From Campylobacterota bacterium (GTDB lineage: Bacteria > Campylobacterota > Campylobacteria > Campylobacterales > Sulfurimonadaceae): a stretch of 43,636 nucleotides of DNA. Of the stretch, positions 18,445 to 27,037 are shown piece by piece. Position numbers and translations under genes: made by a program. The notes beneath the pieces are model-generated. The model made no database searches. It was not told the origin of the DNA and saw only the letters and a list, made by a program, of their open reading frames with translations. Within the stretch, counting starts at the first letter, position 1; every line of letters starts with the position of its first letter. Location: the NCBI GenBank assembly GCA_013607665.1, contig VCAX01000004.1, positions 1-43,636 of the forward strand, read 5' to 3'.

Positions 18445-19443
18445 TTAAACTTCCTTATCTTTTAGTTCTGCGAGTCTTGCTGTAATATGTTCATTTACCC
18501 CTGTATCTACATAAGAGATAGCTTGAAAAATAGCATTTTTTACCGCTTTCGCATTACTTTTACCGTGTGAGACAATCGCACACCCTTTTATTCCAATGAG
18601 TGGCGCGCCACCCACTTCTGCATAGTCAATCTCTTTTTTGAGTAATTTAAACACTTTACGCATCAACAGAGCACCTGTAATACGAATAGGAGATTTTTTA
18701 ATATAGTCTTTGATTAAAATGGAAATAGTCGAAGCAACACCTTCACTTGTTTTTAGGACAAGATTCCCTATAAAACCGTCACATGTGATGACATCGCAGC
18801 TTCCATTGAAGATATCTCCACCTTCAACATTTCCTTTAAAACCTTTATAGCCTTCTAAAAGTTTAAAGGCAGCTTTTGTAACTTCATTCCCTTTGGAGTC
18901 TTCTTCTCCGTTTGCAAGCAGTCCGATAGAAGGCTCTTTTATGCCAAGTACATCTTCTGCATAGCAACCGCCCATAACAGCAAACTCTGCTAAATGCTCC
19001 GGTTTAGAGTCAACATTTGCGCCAACATCCAAAACAACAGAGCGACGCCCCATTTTTGTCGGCATCAAGGTTACAAGTGCAGGACGAGAAACACCCTTAA
19101 GACGGCCAAGGCGCAGTGTGGCAAGTGTCATTGTCGCACCACTGTGACCAGCACTGACAACGCCATCTGCTTCACCGTTTCGAACAAGTTCCATCGCTTT
19201 ATAGATAGTGCTCTCTTTACGTTTTACAGCATCAGTTGCCGCATCGCTCATTGCAATCACATCTTGGGCTTCAATGATTAAAATCTTATCTCTATAACGT
19301 TTTGGTAACAGAGGTAAAATTTCTGATTTTTTTCCTACTAATATAGGAATGAAGTCTTTTTTCTTAAGTGCTTGAAGTGTTCCCTTGACAATTGGTTCGG
19401 GACCAAAGTCCCCACCCATTGCATCGATTGCAATTTTTACCAT
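18445..19443 (-). CDS. plsX: phosphate acyltransferase PlsX
   Basis: This makes acyl-phosphate from acyl-ACP for phospholipid synthesis at the membrane surface. The 332-residue protein starts [15 protein letters not shown], continues with [19 protein letters not shown], and has [17 protein letters not shown] and [17 protein letters not shown] near the C-terminus, all hallmarks of the family. It is four bases after rpmF and one base before fabH, so the three are an operon. Confidence 0.95.
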   Translation of the reverse strand: MVKIAIDAMGGDFGPEPIVKGTLQALKKKDFIPILVGKKSEILPLLPKRYRDKILIIEAQDVIAMSDAATDAVKRKESTIYKAMELVRNGEADGVVSAGHSGATMTLATLRLGRLKGVSRPALVTLMPTKMGRRSVVLDVGANVDSKPEHLAEFAVMGGCYAEDVLGIKEPSIGLLANGEEDSKGNEVTKAAFKLLEGYKGFKGNVEGGDIFNGSCDVITCDGFIGNLVLKTSEGVASTISILIKDYIKKSPIRITGALLMRKVFKLLKKEIDYAEVGGAPLIGIKGCAIVSHGKSNAKAVKNAIFQAISYVDTGVNEHITARLAELKDKEV

Positions 19444-19447
19444 TTAA

Positions 19448-19597
19448 TTATTTATACTCACCAGTAGTCGGGTTGATGTGGTGTGATAATCTGTATGTTC
19501 CATCTTTATCTTTAACTGGACGTGCTAAAGAAATCTTATAGTGTGTTCTTCGTTTTGCTGAACGTGAGTGAGATACTCTTCTCTTAGGTACTGCCAT
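19448..19597 (-). CDS. rpmF: 50S ribosomal protein L32
   Basis: This 49-residue ribosomal protein is encoded in the gap between plsX and yceD. It begins [19 protein letters not shown], the standard L32 start, and ends GEYK. It is too short for a usual length cut-off. Unlike zinc-binding L32 forms it has no Cys residues. It lies four bases before plsX. The AAAGGA ribosome site is immediately downstream of the shared leader element at 19609-19692. The rpmF-plsX-fabH order links ribosome and lipid synthesis in many bacteria. Confidence 0.95.
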   Translation of the reverse strand: MAVPKRRVSHSRSAKRRTHYKISLARPVKDKDGTYRLSHHINPTTGEYK

Positions 19598-19608
19598 AGT
19601 AATGTTTT

Positions 19609-19692
19609 CCTTTAATTTTATTTTATAAAATGAAAGGGAATCCTTCCATCTTATTAGTCCGCAAAAGGAACAAAGTCCCTTTTACTTCGCTC
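19609..19692 (-). repeat. shared structured leader element, copy B (upstream of rpmF-plsX-fabH)
   Basis: This is the second copy of the element found at 2788-2870. The A/U-only hairpin is conserved exactly in its arms (ATTTTAT 19615-19621; ATAAAAT 19625-19631) while the loop differs (TTT here, TTC there). The AAAAGG/CCTTTT hairpin is also kept (19663-19668 and 19678-19683). It ends 12 bases before the rpmF start, so the hairpins surround the ribosome site region. Confidence 0.7.
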
Positions 19693-19715
19693 ACGCCGCT
19701 GAGGCGACTAAAGCT

Positions 19716-19733
19716 TTGCCTCTAATGAGGCAA
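19716..19733 (-). terminator. hairpin downstream of yceD, weak terminator or attenuator
   Basis: A perfect 7-base stem TTGCCTC/GAGGCAA with a 4-base loop lies 10 bases after the yceD stop codon. It is followed on the minus strand by AGCTTTAG, only a weak T run. A second hairpin CGCC/GGCG (19694-19706) follows. It may end ndk-yceD transcription or attenuate read-through into rpmF. Confidence 0.4.
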
Positions 19734-19743
19734 GATTGTTGAT

Positions 19744-20097
19744 CTAGTTTTTACAATTATCACAAGCGTGATAATCGCTTCTGATAAGCTCAATCTCAGA
19801 GTGTAACAACTCATCAATATCTGCATTACCATCAAAAGATTCGACTACATCGAGTTCGATGCTGCCGTCATCTTCATATAAACCATCAGAGATGAAAAAC
19901 GCAATATCTTCATCAACTGCAAGTTTAAATTCTTCTGCACAAATATCACAAGACTTAAGAAGAGAACTTTCAAGTTTTGCTTTGAGCAAAATTAATTTGC
20001 CCTCATGATACTCCAAATAACCTTTAAAAGTTATTTCATCAGATTTTAACTCAAAATTCAATGGTGTCTTTGTTACTTTTCTAAGCATCACCTTCAT
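19744..20097 (-). CDS. YceD/DUF177 family protein
   Basis: This 117-residue protein of the YceD (DUF177) family is usually encoded beside rpmF and implicated in 23S rRNA accumulation. The diagnostic CxxC segment is SCDICAEEFKLAVDEDIAFFI, and a late acidic stretch DIDELLHSEIELI and a second CDNC pair close the protein. It lies 146 bases before rpmF and ten after ndk. The exact role is not known. Confidence 0.85.
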   Translation of the reverse strand: MKVMLRKVTKTPLNFELKSDEITFKGYLEYHEGKLILLKAKLESSLLKSCDICAEEFKLAVDEDIAFFISDGLYEDDGSIELDVVESFDGNADIDELLHSEIELIRSDYHACDNCKN

Positions 20098-20107
20098 AGG
20101 GGATTAC

Positions 20108-20521
20108 TTATGAAATTTCTCTCTCTGAGAAAAAGAATGCAATCTCGATAGCAGCGTTTTCTAAAGAGTCACTTCCATGAACTGCATTTGCATCTATATT
20201 TTCAGCGAAGTCTGCACGGATTGTACCTGGCTCTGCTTCTTTAGGGTTAGTAGCACCCATTAAATCACGGTTCTTTTGCATTGCATTTTCACCTTCTAAA
20301 ACTGAAACGACAACAGGACCGCTAATCATGAAATCAACAAGATCGTTGAAAAAAGGTCTCTCTGCATGAACTGCATAAAATGCTTCTGCATCTGCACGTG
20401 AAAGTTGGATCTTTCTTGTCGCTGCAATTCTAAGACCATTGCTTTCAAAACGATCTAAAATTTTGCCTATAACACCTTTTGCAACTGCATCTGGCTTGAT
20501 TATTGATAGTGTACGTTCCAT
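20108..20521 (-). CDS. ndk: nucleoside diphosphate kinase
   Basis: This balances nucleoside triphosphate pools by ping-pong phosphate transfer. The 137-residue protein begins [16 protein letters not shown] and has the catalytic His115 in [15 protein letters not shown] at 20521 is taken as start because GGAG lies just upstream; an adjacent in-frame TTG is less likely. It leads the ndk-yceD pair; the 150-bp gap before it (20525-20674) holds the ferredoxin terminator and AT-rich sequence. Confidence 0.96.
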   Translation of the reverse strand: MERTLSIIKPDAVAKGVIGKILDRFESNGLRIAATRKIQLSRADAEAFYAVHAERPFFNDLVDFMISGPVVVSVLEGENAMQKNRDLMGATNPKEAEPGTIRADFAENIDANAVHGSDSLENAAIEIAFFFSEREIS

Positions 20522-20638
20522 CAAATCTCCTCTGAAAATATAAAATTAGAGTGGGATTATACCTAAAAAAAGTATTTTTTAGTTTAAAAAGTAGAAATTT
20601 ATGATTATTAAGAAATGAAAGTGTAAATTTTGCAGAAA

Positions 20639-20663
20639 ATAAAGTACCAAAAAGGTACTTTAT
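20639..20663 (-). terminator. terminator of the ferredoxin gene
   Basis: A perfect 10-base stem ATAAAGTACC (20639-20648) and GGTACTTTAT (20654-20663) has an A5 loop. It is followed on the minus strand by ATTTTCTG and lies 11 bases past the ferredoxin stop codon. Confidence 0.75.
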
Positions 20664-20674
20664 ACAAAACGAGA

Positions 20675-20959
20675 CTATTCTACAACAGGCTCGTGGCTTG
20701 AACGTTGCTCGTCAGTGATATCTTCACGATGCTCTGGGCTTTCACCTACAGCATCCCAAACGATACATCCTTCAGTTGGACATGCAGTAGCACATGCAGG
20801 CTCGTCATGATGACCAACACACTCTACACATTTGTCGCCATATACATAGTAAATTTCTTCACCTGTTGGATTATCGTCTTCATCAACGATAGCTTCTACC
20901 GGACACTCGTCAATACAAGCACCACAGTTAATACATGTATCTGTAATTAATACTGCCAT
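20675..20959 (-). CDS. 2[4Fe-4S] ferredoxin, YfhL-like
   Basis: This 94-residue low-potential electron carrier has two cluster motifs, CINCGACIDECP near residues 9-20 and the extended CVECVGHHDEPACATACP near 44-61. The longer second motif is typical of the YfhL/Alvin-type ferredoxins found in many Campylobacterota. An acidic, disordered C-terminus follows. It would serve oxidoreductases or Fe-S enzymes in the cytoplasm. The start is supported by GGAGAAG. It has its own terminator and follows metK. Confidence 0.92.
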   Translation of the reverse strand: MAVLITDTCINCGACIDECPVEAIVDEDDNPTGEEIYYVYGDKCVECVGHHDEPACATACPTEGCIVWDAVGESPEHREDITDEQRSSHEPVVE

Positions 20960-20995
20960 TTTCTTCTCCTAATTTTTATTAAAAGTAACTATACA

Positions 20996-21030
20996 ATGAA
21001 GAATTTTAAATGTAGCTAAAAGTTCTTCAT
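20996..21030 (-). terminator. inverted repeat between metK and the ferredoxin gene
   Basis: Arms ATGAAGAA (20996-21003) and TTCTTCAT (21023-21030) pair perfectly and extend by TTTT/AAAA with one bulged base. It lies in the 114-bp gap after metK and before the ferredoxin. Its position fits a metK terminator, though no T run follows; it could instead act in the ferredoxin leader. Confidence 0.4.
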
Positions 21031-21073
21031 TATCCTTAAAAATGCACATTGTGTTACATTTCACTATTGATGA

Positions 21074-22234
21074 TTAAAGGCCTAAATAGCTCTTTATTTC
21101 GTCAGCTTTATCTGTTCTTTCCCATGTAAAACTCTCTTCACTACGTCCAAAGTGGCCATATGCCGCAGTTTTTCTATATATTGGGCGTAAAAGGTCAAGT
21201 GATTTGATGATACCTGCCGGTGAAAGGTCAAACAGCTCTTTCACACAGGCTTCAATCTTGGACTCTTCTACTTTTCCCGTACCATGCGTATCAACCATAA
21301 TAGATACAGGCTGTACAACACCGATGGCATAGGCCACTTGGATCGTCGCCCGCTCACATGCCCCACTCGCTACAAGGTTTTTCGCTACCCAGCGCGCAGC
21401 ATATGCAGCGGAACGATCAACCTTGGTCGGATCTTTTCCGGAGAATGCTCCTCCACCATGTGGACAGCTTCCTCCATAAGTATCAACTATGATCTTACGT
21501 CCTGTAAGACCGGCATCGCCTTGTGGTCCGCCAATGACAAACTTTCCTGTAGGGTTGATGTGAAAGATTGTATCTTCACGCATCATTTCAGCAGGAATAA
21601 CTTTGTTAATTACCTCAGTAATCACATCTTTGTGTATCTGCTCTTGCGCAATACCTTCATGGTGTTGTGTAGAGATAACAACCGTTTCAACAGAAACCGG
21701 TTTATCATCCACATACTTCACACTAATCTGCGCTTTTCCATCAGGTCGAAGATAAGGAATAATTCCCTCTTTTCTTACCTCAGCCAAACGCTGCGTGAGG
21801 CGGTGTGCCAAATGAATAGGAAGCGGCATCAGAACATCTGTCTCCCTGCACGCATACCCGAACATCAAACCTTGGTCTCCGGCACCCGTTTCCCCTCCGG
21901 CTTGGTCAACACCCTGATTGATATCAGGTGATTGTTCACCAATTCCATTTAAAACTGCCGCAGAACGGTAGTCGAACCCATATGTTGCATCCGTATATCC
22001 AATACTTTGGATAACTTCTCTTGCAATCTCTTGCATTGGCGCGTACGCCGTAGTCTTCAGTTCGCCTGCAATTACACAAAAACCATTAGATACGAGAGTT
22101 TCACACGCTACTCTCGCATTTTTATCATTTTCAATAATATAATCCAGAATCGCATCACTGATCTGATCTGCCATCTTATCAGGGTGCCCTTCTGTTACAG
22201 ACTCTGAAGTAAATATGTATTCTTTTTGTGACAT
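21074..22234 (-). CDS. metK: S-adenosylmethionine synthetase
   Basis: This forms S-adenosylmethionine from methionine and ATP. The 386-residue protein carries [20 protein letters not shown] at the N-terminus, [10 protein letters not shown] with methionine/ATP contacts, the P-loop-like [19 protein letters not shown] and the C-terminal [15 protein letters not shown] ribosome site precedes the ATG. It is divergent from the peroxiredoxin gene across a 185-bp AT-rich gap. Confidence 0.96.
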   Translation of the reverse strand: MSQKEYIFTSESVTEGHPDKMADQISDAILDYIIENDKNARVACETLVSNGFCVIAGELKTTAYAPMQEIAREVIQSIGYTDATYGFDYRSAAVLNGIGEQSPDINQGVDQAGGETGAGDQGLMFGYACRETDVLMPLPIHLAHRLTQRLAEVRKEGIIPYLRPDGKAQISVKYVDDKPVSVETVVISTQHHEGIAQEQIHKDVITEVINKVIPAEMMREDTIFHINPTGKFVIGGPQGDAGLTGRKIIVDTYGGSCPHGGGAFSGKDPTKVDRSAAYAARWVAKNLVASGACERATIQVAYAIGVVQPVSIMVDTHGTGKVEESKIEACVKELFDLSPAGIIKSLDLLRPIYRKTAAYGHFGRSEESFTWERTDKADEIKSYLGL

Positions 22235-22337
22235 CTTTTACTCCCGTCATCGATTTTCTTTATTGAAATACAAAGTCAGACTTTATAAATCGTCGCAATT
22301 ATATCTAAAAACATAAAAATTTCCTTTAATCTATATC

Positions 22338-22360
22338 AGTTCTTCTTTCTATTCAGAACT
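22338..22360. promoter_or_regulatory. inverted repeat in the metK-peroxiredoxin intergenic region
   Basis: AGTTCT (22338-22343) and AGAACT (22355-22360) form a 6-base inverted repeat spaced by 11 bases. It lies about 60 bases before the peroxiredoxin start, between divergent metK and peroxiredoxin genes. It could be an operator for the peroxide-defence gene, but it does not match the PerR consensus. Confidence 0.3.
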
Positions 22361-22419
22361 TTATTAATATAATTTAGATAAAATCTCTCTATAAAATTTA
22401 ATATTACAAGGACATATAT

Positions 22420-23016
22420 ATGTTAGTAACAAACCCCGCTCCAGATTTTACAGCTACTGCAGTTTTAGCAGACGGTTCAATCGTAGAAGATTTCAAATTA
22501 AGTGAAAATTATGGCGAAAAAGGTACAGTTGTATTTTTCTATCCATTAGACTTTACTTTTGTTTGTCCATCAGAGATCATCGCATTCTCACACAGATACG
22601 ATGAGTTCCAAAAACGTGGTGTAAATGTTGTAGGTGTTTCTGTAGATTCACAATTCTCACACTTCGCATGGAGAGAGACTCCGGTAGAAAAAGGTGGAAT
22701 CGGACGTATCAACTTCCCACTTGTTGCAGACCTTACTAAAAACATCGCACGTGATTATGATGTACTTCTTAACGATGCTGTTGCACTTCGTGGTTCATTT
22801 TTGATCGATGACAAAGGAATCGTACGTCATGCAGTAATCAATGATCTTCCACTTGGACGTAATGTTGATGAAATGTTAAGAATGATCGATGCACAACAAT
22901 TCACTGATGAGTATGGTGAAGTTTGTCCTGCCGGTTGGCAAAAAGGTGATGAAGGTATGAAAGCAGATGCCCAAGGTGTTGCTGAGTACTTAGCAAAACA
23001 CGAATCTGAGTTATAA
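22420..23016 (+). CDS. 2-Cys peroxiredoxin (Prx1/AhpC-type)
   Basis: This 198-residue cytoplasmic peroxidase reduces hydrogen and organic peroxides. The peroxidatic Cys49 sits in DFTFVCPSEI and the resolving Cys169 in GEVCPAGW, the typical 2-Cys Prx1 arrangement, with the conserved REAW-like FAWRETP. AAGGA lies eight bases before the ATG. The reductant is not evident in this window. It sits alone with a 10-base hairpin after its stop. Confidence 0.95.
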   Translation: MLVTNPAPDFTATAVLADGSIVEDFKLSENYGEKGTVVFFYPLDFTFVCPSEIIAFSHRYDEFQKRGVNVVGVSVDSQFSHFAWRETPVEKGGIGRINFPLVADLTKNIARDYDVLLNDAVALRGSFLIDDKGIVRHAVINDLPLGRNVDEMLRMIDAQQFTDEYGEVCPAGWQKGDEGMKADAQGVAEYLAKHESEL

Positions 23017-23027
23017 GAACTCTTTTC

Positions 23028-23052
23028 GTAGATGAGCACTTTGCTCATCTAC
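23028..23052. terminator. hairpin between convergent peroxiredoxin and lipoprotein genes
   Basis: A perfect 10-base stem GTAGATGAGC (23028-23037) and GCTCATCTAC (23043-23052) with a 5-base loop overlaps the lipoprotein stop codon. No strong T run follows on either strand, so it may act as a weak bidirectional terminator or an mRNA 3-prime-end stabiliser. Confidence 0.55.
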
Positions 23053-23201
23053 TCTCTGTCTAACTTATCTAAAGCTTTCTCACTGTCGTTGTTCGAACGC
23101 ATATACTCTTTATCTGAAACTCCCTGATTTTTTGTTGCACAAGCACTGAGTCCCAACACTACACACAACGCGAAAATAACACTTTTTTTATAAACAAACA
23201 A
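23049..23201 (-). CDS. 50-residue predicted lipoprotein
   Basis: A signal peptide FVYKKSVIFALCVVLGLSAC leads to the lipobox LSAC with Cys21; the mature chain of 30 residues is charged (DKEYMRSNNDSEKALDKLDR). The TTG at 23201 is chosen as start because GGGAGGAA lies six bases upstream; longer in-frame starts would put non-signal residues before the hydrophobic region. It overlaps the 3-prime end of the disrupted PAS/GGDEF gene by 14 bases, so is probably translated from the same message. The function is unknown. Confidence 0.65.
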   Translation of the reverse strand: MFVYKKSVIFALCVVLGLSACATKNQGVSDKEYMRSNNDSEKALDKLDRE

Positions 23202-24778
23202 CTCTGTTCCTCCCCTCTTCTTTAGCTCGATACAGTGCATCATCTGCTCTTGCAAAAAGTAAGCTTTTTGTATCGTCTTGTTTGTATGATGCCACACCGA
23301 TGCTTGCAGTCACTTTATATTTTGCATCTATTGTATTGTTTTCAATCAATTGCCGTAGTTTTTCAGCTTTTTTCAAAGCTCTCTCTTCTGAAGTCGCATG
23401 TAAAATAACAACAAACTCTTCTCCACCCCCAACGCCCTATTTTATCTATTTTACGGACACTTTTACGTAAAGTTTTTGCTATCTCTTTTAAAACAATATC
23501 ACCTACATAGTGTCCATAGGTATCATTTATTTTTTTAAAATAGTCAATATCAATCATCAATACAGAAAATGGTACTCCATGACGCTCGGCAATGGAGAGA
23601 TGGTACTCTATCTCTTTTTCTATCACATATCGATTTAAAATTTTTGTCAAGGAATCTACCATGGCCAAATTTCGCAAACGTGTTTTTGTTTTCACATGAT
23701 AACTAATGTCTTTAGAGGTAGCAACGAAACTCTCTATCTTGCCTTCTTGGTCAAAAACAGGAGTGATTCTCGTATCGAGATAGACGAGTCTTCCTTTTTT
23801 TGTTCTGTTAATGATAATGTTCTTATATTTTTTGCCAGACAGTATGCTATTCCAAAGCCGTTTATAAAAACGTCTATCATGCTTGCCGGACTTGAAGACA
23901 CTTGTCTTTTTTCCAAGCAGTTCCTCTTTAGAATAACCCATCTTTTTCATAAGCCTTTTATTGACATGAATCATTCTTCCTTCTCTATCTGTCATCAATA
24001 ACAGATCATCTGTCTGTTCAAGTGCCTGTGCCAAGCGTTTGGTTTTTTGCTCTTGTGCAACAATACTTGTGATATCAATGACACTTGCAAGGGCCCTGTA
24101 CCTTCCTTTATATTGAATCGTTTTTACACACAGGCGGACAAATACCTTCCTGTTGTCTTTTCTTAGAATCTGTGCATCAAGATAGCTAGTTGTAAAACTC
24201 TCACCAGAGAGACGCTTTTGTAAATTATGTATGTGTTCTTCTTTGTTTTGTAGGTGCAGTAGGTCTATTGGAGTAATATTTTGCAACTCTTCAAGAGTGT
24301 AACCAAGCATATTCTCCAGTACCTGATTCACATAAAGAAACTTATTATCAAAAATACATATTCCAACATAAGGTGCTTCGCTGATAAGATCTAACTGATA
24401 CTGCAAATCTTCGATCTCAAGCTCTTTTTCTCTCTCAATATTTTTATAGTAGAGTATCAAGTCACCGTTAAAAAGGCTCTTTACACTCCCTTTATGCCAG
24501 CGGCAGAGATTATCATGAATATAGCAGGGAATATTGAACTCAAGCATCTCAGAAGAATTCTGAGCTTCACGCAAGATGGTCAAAAAATCTGATTCTTCTA
24601 TGTCTTGAAGCAGCTCAAGAATATCTTTTCCAATAATTGATTTTTTAGGCAGACCTATAGCATGCAGTGCAGCGTCGTTTGCATCAACAACAGTGAAACT
24701 GTCATCGATAAAACGACAAATAAAGACATCAGAAGGAATGTCATTTATCGAGATATCAGCGTTTCTTAAATTTTTCAT
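23188..24778 (-). pseudogene. PAS-PAS-PAS-GGDEF diguanylate cyclase, broken by a one-base frameshift
   Basis: The reading frame from 24778 encodes three PAS-like domains (about residues 10-110, 125-235 and 245-365) and the start of a GGDEF domain with VDSLTKILNR and RKID, an intact I-site RxxD. At a run of five G on the minus strand (23426-23430) the frame changes: before it the protein reads KIGRWG, and after it the next frame gives GGEEFVVILHATSEERAL and continues to ADDALYRAKEEGR at 23188. Removing one G restores RWGGEEF and a 529-residue protein. As sequenced, the product stops shortly after the lesion and lacks the catalytic loop. A sequencing error, slippage or true loss are all possible. 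Confidence 0.85.
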
Positions 24779-24822
24779 TGAAGAGCATTCTACTCTCTTG
24801 AAACTATAAATATTCTTAAATG

Positions 24823-25707
24823 TTATTTTCTACTAACTAGAACGCCTCCGAAAATTATAAGCCCAATGCCGGCAAAAGTCATCATATCAGGAAATGTATC
24901 GCCTAAGAGTGTTCCAAATCCGATTGCAAACGGAATGTTAGTGTAGCTAATCACTCCCACAATACTGAGGTTTTTCGCTGAGTAGGCTTTGGTAAGCAGC
25001 CACTGAGAGAGTGTGGAGATAAGAGCCATGAGTCCTATAAGCAGCCAAACACTCATTTTTTCTGGAAGAATAAACTCCGGAAATAAAAATGCCAAAGCCT
25101 GCGGAGCGCTAATGAAAGAAGCAAGAAGAAACAGGAGTGCCGGCATCAGTGTACCAATGCCTACAAAAGAGAGGACAATGACCCGAGAGTCATAAATATC
25201 TTTTATCTTTTTTATTGTCGTGTAGGCTGCTGCTGCAAAGAATCCACCAAGTATGCCAAGGAAATGCGCATAGGAAAACGTAAGTCCAAAGGGTTTTACA
25301 ATGAAGACCACTCCCGCAAAACCAATGAAAAGTGCAAACAGTGTCCGCACTTCCAGACGCTCACGCAGCAGAAAAAAAGCGAGTATAGTCACAAAGAAAG
25401 GGGAAGTTTTATTGAGTGTTATCGCTTCTCCCAAGGGAATAACAGTGATCGTATAGAAAAAAAGTATCATTGCCATAAAACCAAAGAGTCCCCGAGTAAA
25501 AAGCAGATGTATCTTGCCGCCTGTCAATTTTGGCGGGGTATGCTTCAGTGCATATAAAATCAGAAAAACACCAATGAGATTTCTAAAAAAGACGATCTCC
25601 AAAGCGGAAATATCTTCAGAAAGTATCTTGGTAATTGCCCCGTTAAAAGCAGAAATGAGTGCAGAGCCAAGCATAAAAAGAATGCCGCTGTCCGTTTTTT
25701 TCAGCAT
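24823..25707 (-). CDS. EamA/DMT-family transporter
   Basis: The 294-residue protein has ten hydrophobic segments in two EamA repeats (about 8-138 and 148-290). Motifs such as SALISAFNGAITKILSE and VFFRNLIGVFLILYAL in the first repeat and SYTNIPFAIGFG in the second fit drug/metabolite exporters. The substrate cannot be predicted. Its start overlaps the end of the PIF1-like helicase gene by seven bases, so they share a transcript. Confidence 0.88.
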   Translation of the reverse strand: MLKKTDSGILFMLGSALISAFNGAITKILSEDISALEIVFFRNLIGVFLILYALKHTPPKLTGGKIHLLFTRGLFGFMAMILFFYTITVIPLGEAITLNKTSPFFVTILAFFLLRERLEVRTLFALFIGFAGVVFIVKPFGLTFSYAHFLGILGGFFAAAAYTTIKKIKDIYDSRVIVLSFVGIGTLMPALLFLLASFISAPQALAFLFPEFILPEKMSVWLLIGLMALISTLSQWLLTKAYSAKNLSIVGVISYTNIPFAIGFGTLLGDTFPDMMTFAGIGLIIFGGVLVSRK

Positions 25708-26969
25708 TTGCTGCCTTTTTTTACAAACTCCATCGCCTTTGGATTGACAAAGGCAAGCTCATACCACTGTCTGTTGGGAGCAATGAGTGTCAGTCGTTTT
25801 GGATTGCAGGCTCGTGAGAGTGCCACATAAAACTGCGAAGAGGCAAAGATCTCCTGTGTATCAATAATGAGATCTTCAATGCTCATCCCCTGTGATTTGT
25901 GAATGGTAATGGCAAAAGCAAGTTTTATGGGGTATTGATAGACGCGAAAAATCTCCTCTTCTTGGAGCTCTTTTTTCCCCTCTACTATCTTTTCCTTCCA
26001 AAGCGACTTACTTTGTGCCACCTGTTCAAGCTTTACAATTTTGCCATCACTCTTTTGCACATAGACATACTCAGCATCAATATTGACGATCTCACCCCGC
26101 TCTCCATTAAAATAGTTCCATGCATTGCGTGAGAAGAGTACCGGTGCACCAATTTTAAGCTCCAACTCTCGCTCTATACGGGCATCCTCCATAAAACGCT
26201 CTATCTCTTTGTCACTCACGCTTTTACTCTGTTTGATGATCTGTGCCTCTTTTATAACTAATTCGTTCTCTATATGCGCAAGTTGCTCCCTGTTGTGGCG
26301 TGCGGCGGAGTTGTTCTTTGCAAACAAAAAGGTAAATTGACTAAAATCACTCGGCAGTAGTTTTATAAAGCGATTGAGTGCATTATGCACTGCTTCATCT
26401 ATCCTGCCAAAGCGAACTTGGTGCAGCAGTTCGATAAACTCTTTATCATCCGTTCGGTGTACATGCCTCAACTCTATCGTCTCAAATGCAAAACTTTGCC
26501 AAGCCGCAGATTCAAAAGCATAATGTACTACAGCAGACCTACACACAACAGGAGGCAGCTGCAAAAAATCACCCACAAGCAAAAAAACACCTTTATATTC
26601 CGCTTGCTCAAGCCGCAGTGCTATCATTTCAAAGAGTTTATCGCTTACCATCGATATCTCATCGATGACAATCAAATCCATAGCAGCAATAAGTTTTTTT
26701 ATCTTCTTTTTTATCCCTAACTTGCCGTTTCGCTCAAGTTCATTGATATCCGCTGCAATGCCAAGGTCAAAAAAGCTGTGCAGTGTCTGTCCTGCTATAA
26801 GCGTTGCAGCCATACCTGTTGAAGCAAGCTTGGCTGCTTTTTTTGCTTCTGCTTCATATGCCTCGATAACAGCACGGGTAGTAGTGGTCTTGCCAACACC
26901 TGCACCACCGGTTAAAAAAACATTGAAGCCGTTTTGTAATTTTTCCAAAAGAAAATCTGTAGAATTCAT
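25701..26969 (-). CDS. PIF1-like superfamily 1B DNA helicase
   Basis: This 422-residue helicase has Walker A GGAGVGKTTTT (20-30), motif Ia (STGMAATLIAGQTLHSFF), Walker B IDEISMVS, motif III GDFLQLPPV, and the C-terminal motifs AFAITIHKSQGMSIEDLIID and FYVALSRAC. The order is that of PIF1/RecD-type 5-prime-to-3-prime helicases. Its likely role is replication or recombination. The ATG has no Shine-Dalgarno sequence, and the -10 TATAGT lies 11 bases before it, so the mRNA leader is about five bases. Confidence 0.9.
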   Translation of the reverse strand: MNSTDFLLEKLQNGFNVFLTGGAGVGKTTTTRAVIEAYEAEAKKAAKLASTGMAATLIAGQTLHSFFDLGIAADINELERNGKLGIKKKIKKLIAAMDLIVIDEISMVSDKLFEMIALRLEQAEYKGVFLLVGDFLQLPPVVCRSAVVHYAFESAAWQSFAFETIELRHVHRTDDKEFIELLHQVRFGRIDEAVHNALNRFIKLLPSDFSQFTFLFAKNNSAARHNREQLAHIENELVIKEAQIIKQSKSVSDKEIERFMEDARIERELELKIGAPVLFSRNAWNYFNGERGEIVNIDAEYVYVQKSDGKIVKLEQVAQSKSLWKEKIVEGKKELQEEEIFRVYQYPIKLAFAITIHKSQGMSIEDLIIDTQEIFASSQFYVALSRACNPKRLTLIAPNRQWYELAFVNPKAMEFVKKGSKC

Positions 26970-26980
26970 AAACGAATATT

Positions 26981-26988
26981 ACTATAAT
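26981..26988. promoter_or_regulatory. overlapping divergent -10 elements
   Basis: ACTATAAT reads TATAAT on the plus strand (26983-26988), serving the REC-REC-GGDEF gene, and TATAGT on the minus strand (26981-26986), serving the helicase gene. Transcription in both directions would compete for the same bases. Confidence 0.45.
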
Positions 26989-27037
26989 TTTAGATGAATA
27001 TCGTTATACTACGTGTAATATTTTTTGGAGACAATGA

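Noticed and set aside
21284-21931. A 215-codon plus-strand frame opposite metK
   Set aside because: metK has all its motifs on the other strand; this frame has no recognisable domain and rare-codon composition.
23202-23297. Longer N-terminus for the 50-residue lipoprotein
   Set aside because: It would place non-signal residues before the signal peptide and overlap the cyclase domain; TTG at 23201 has a strong ribosome site.
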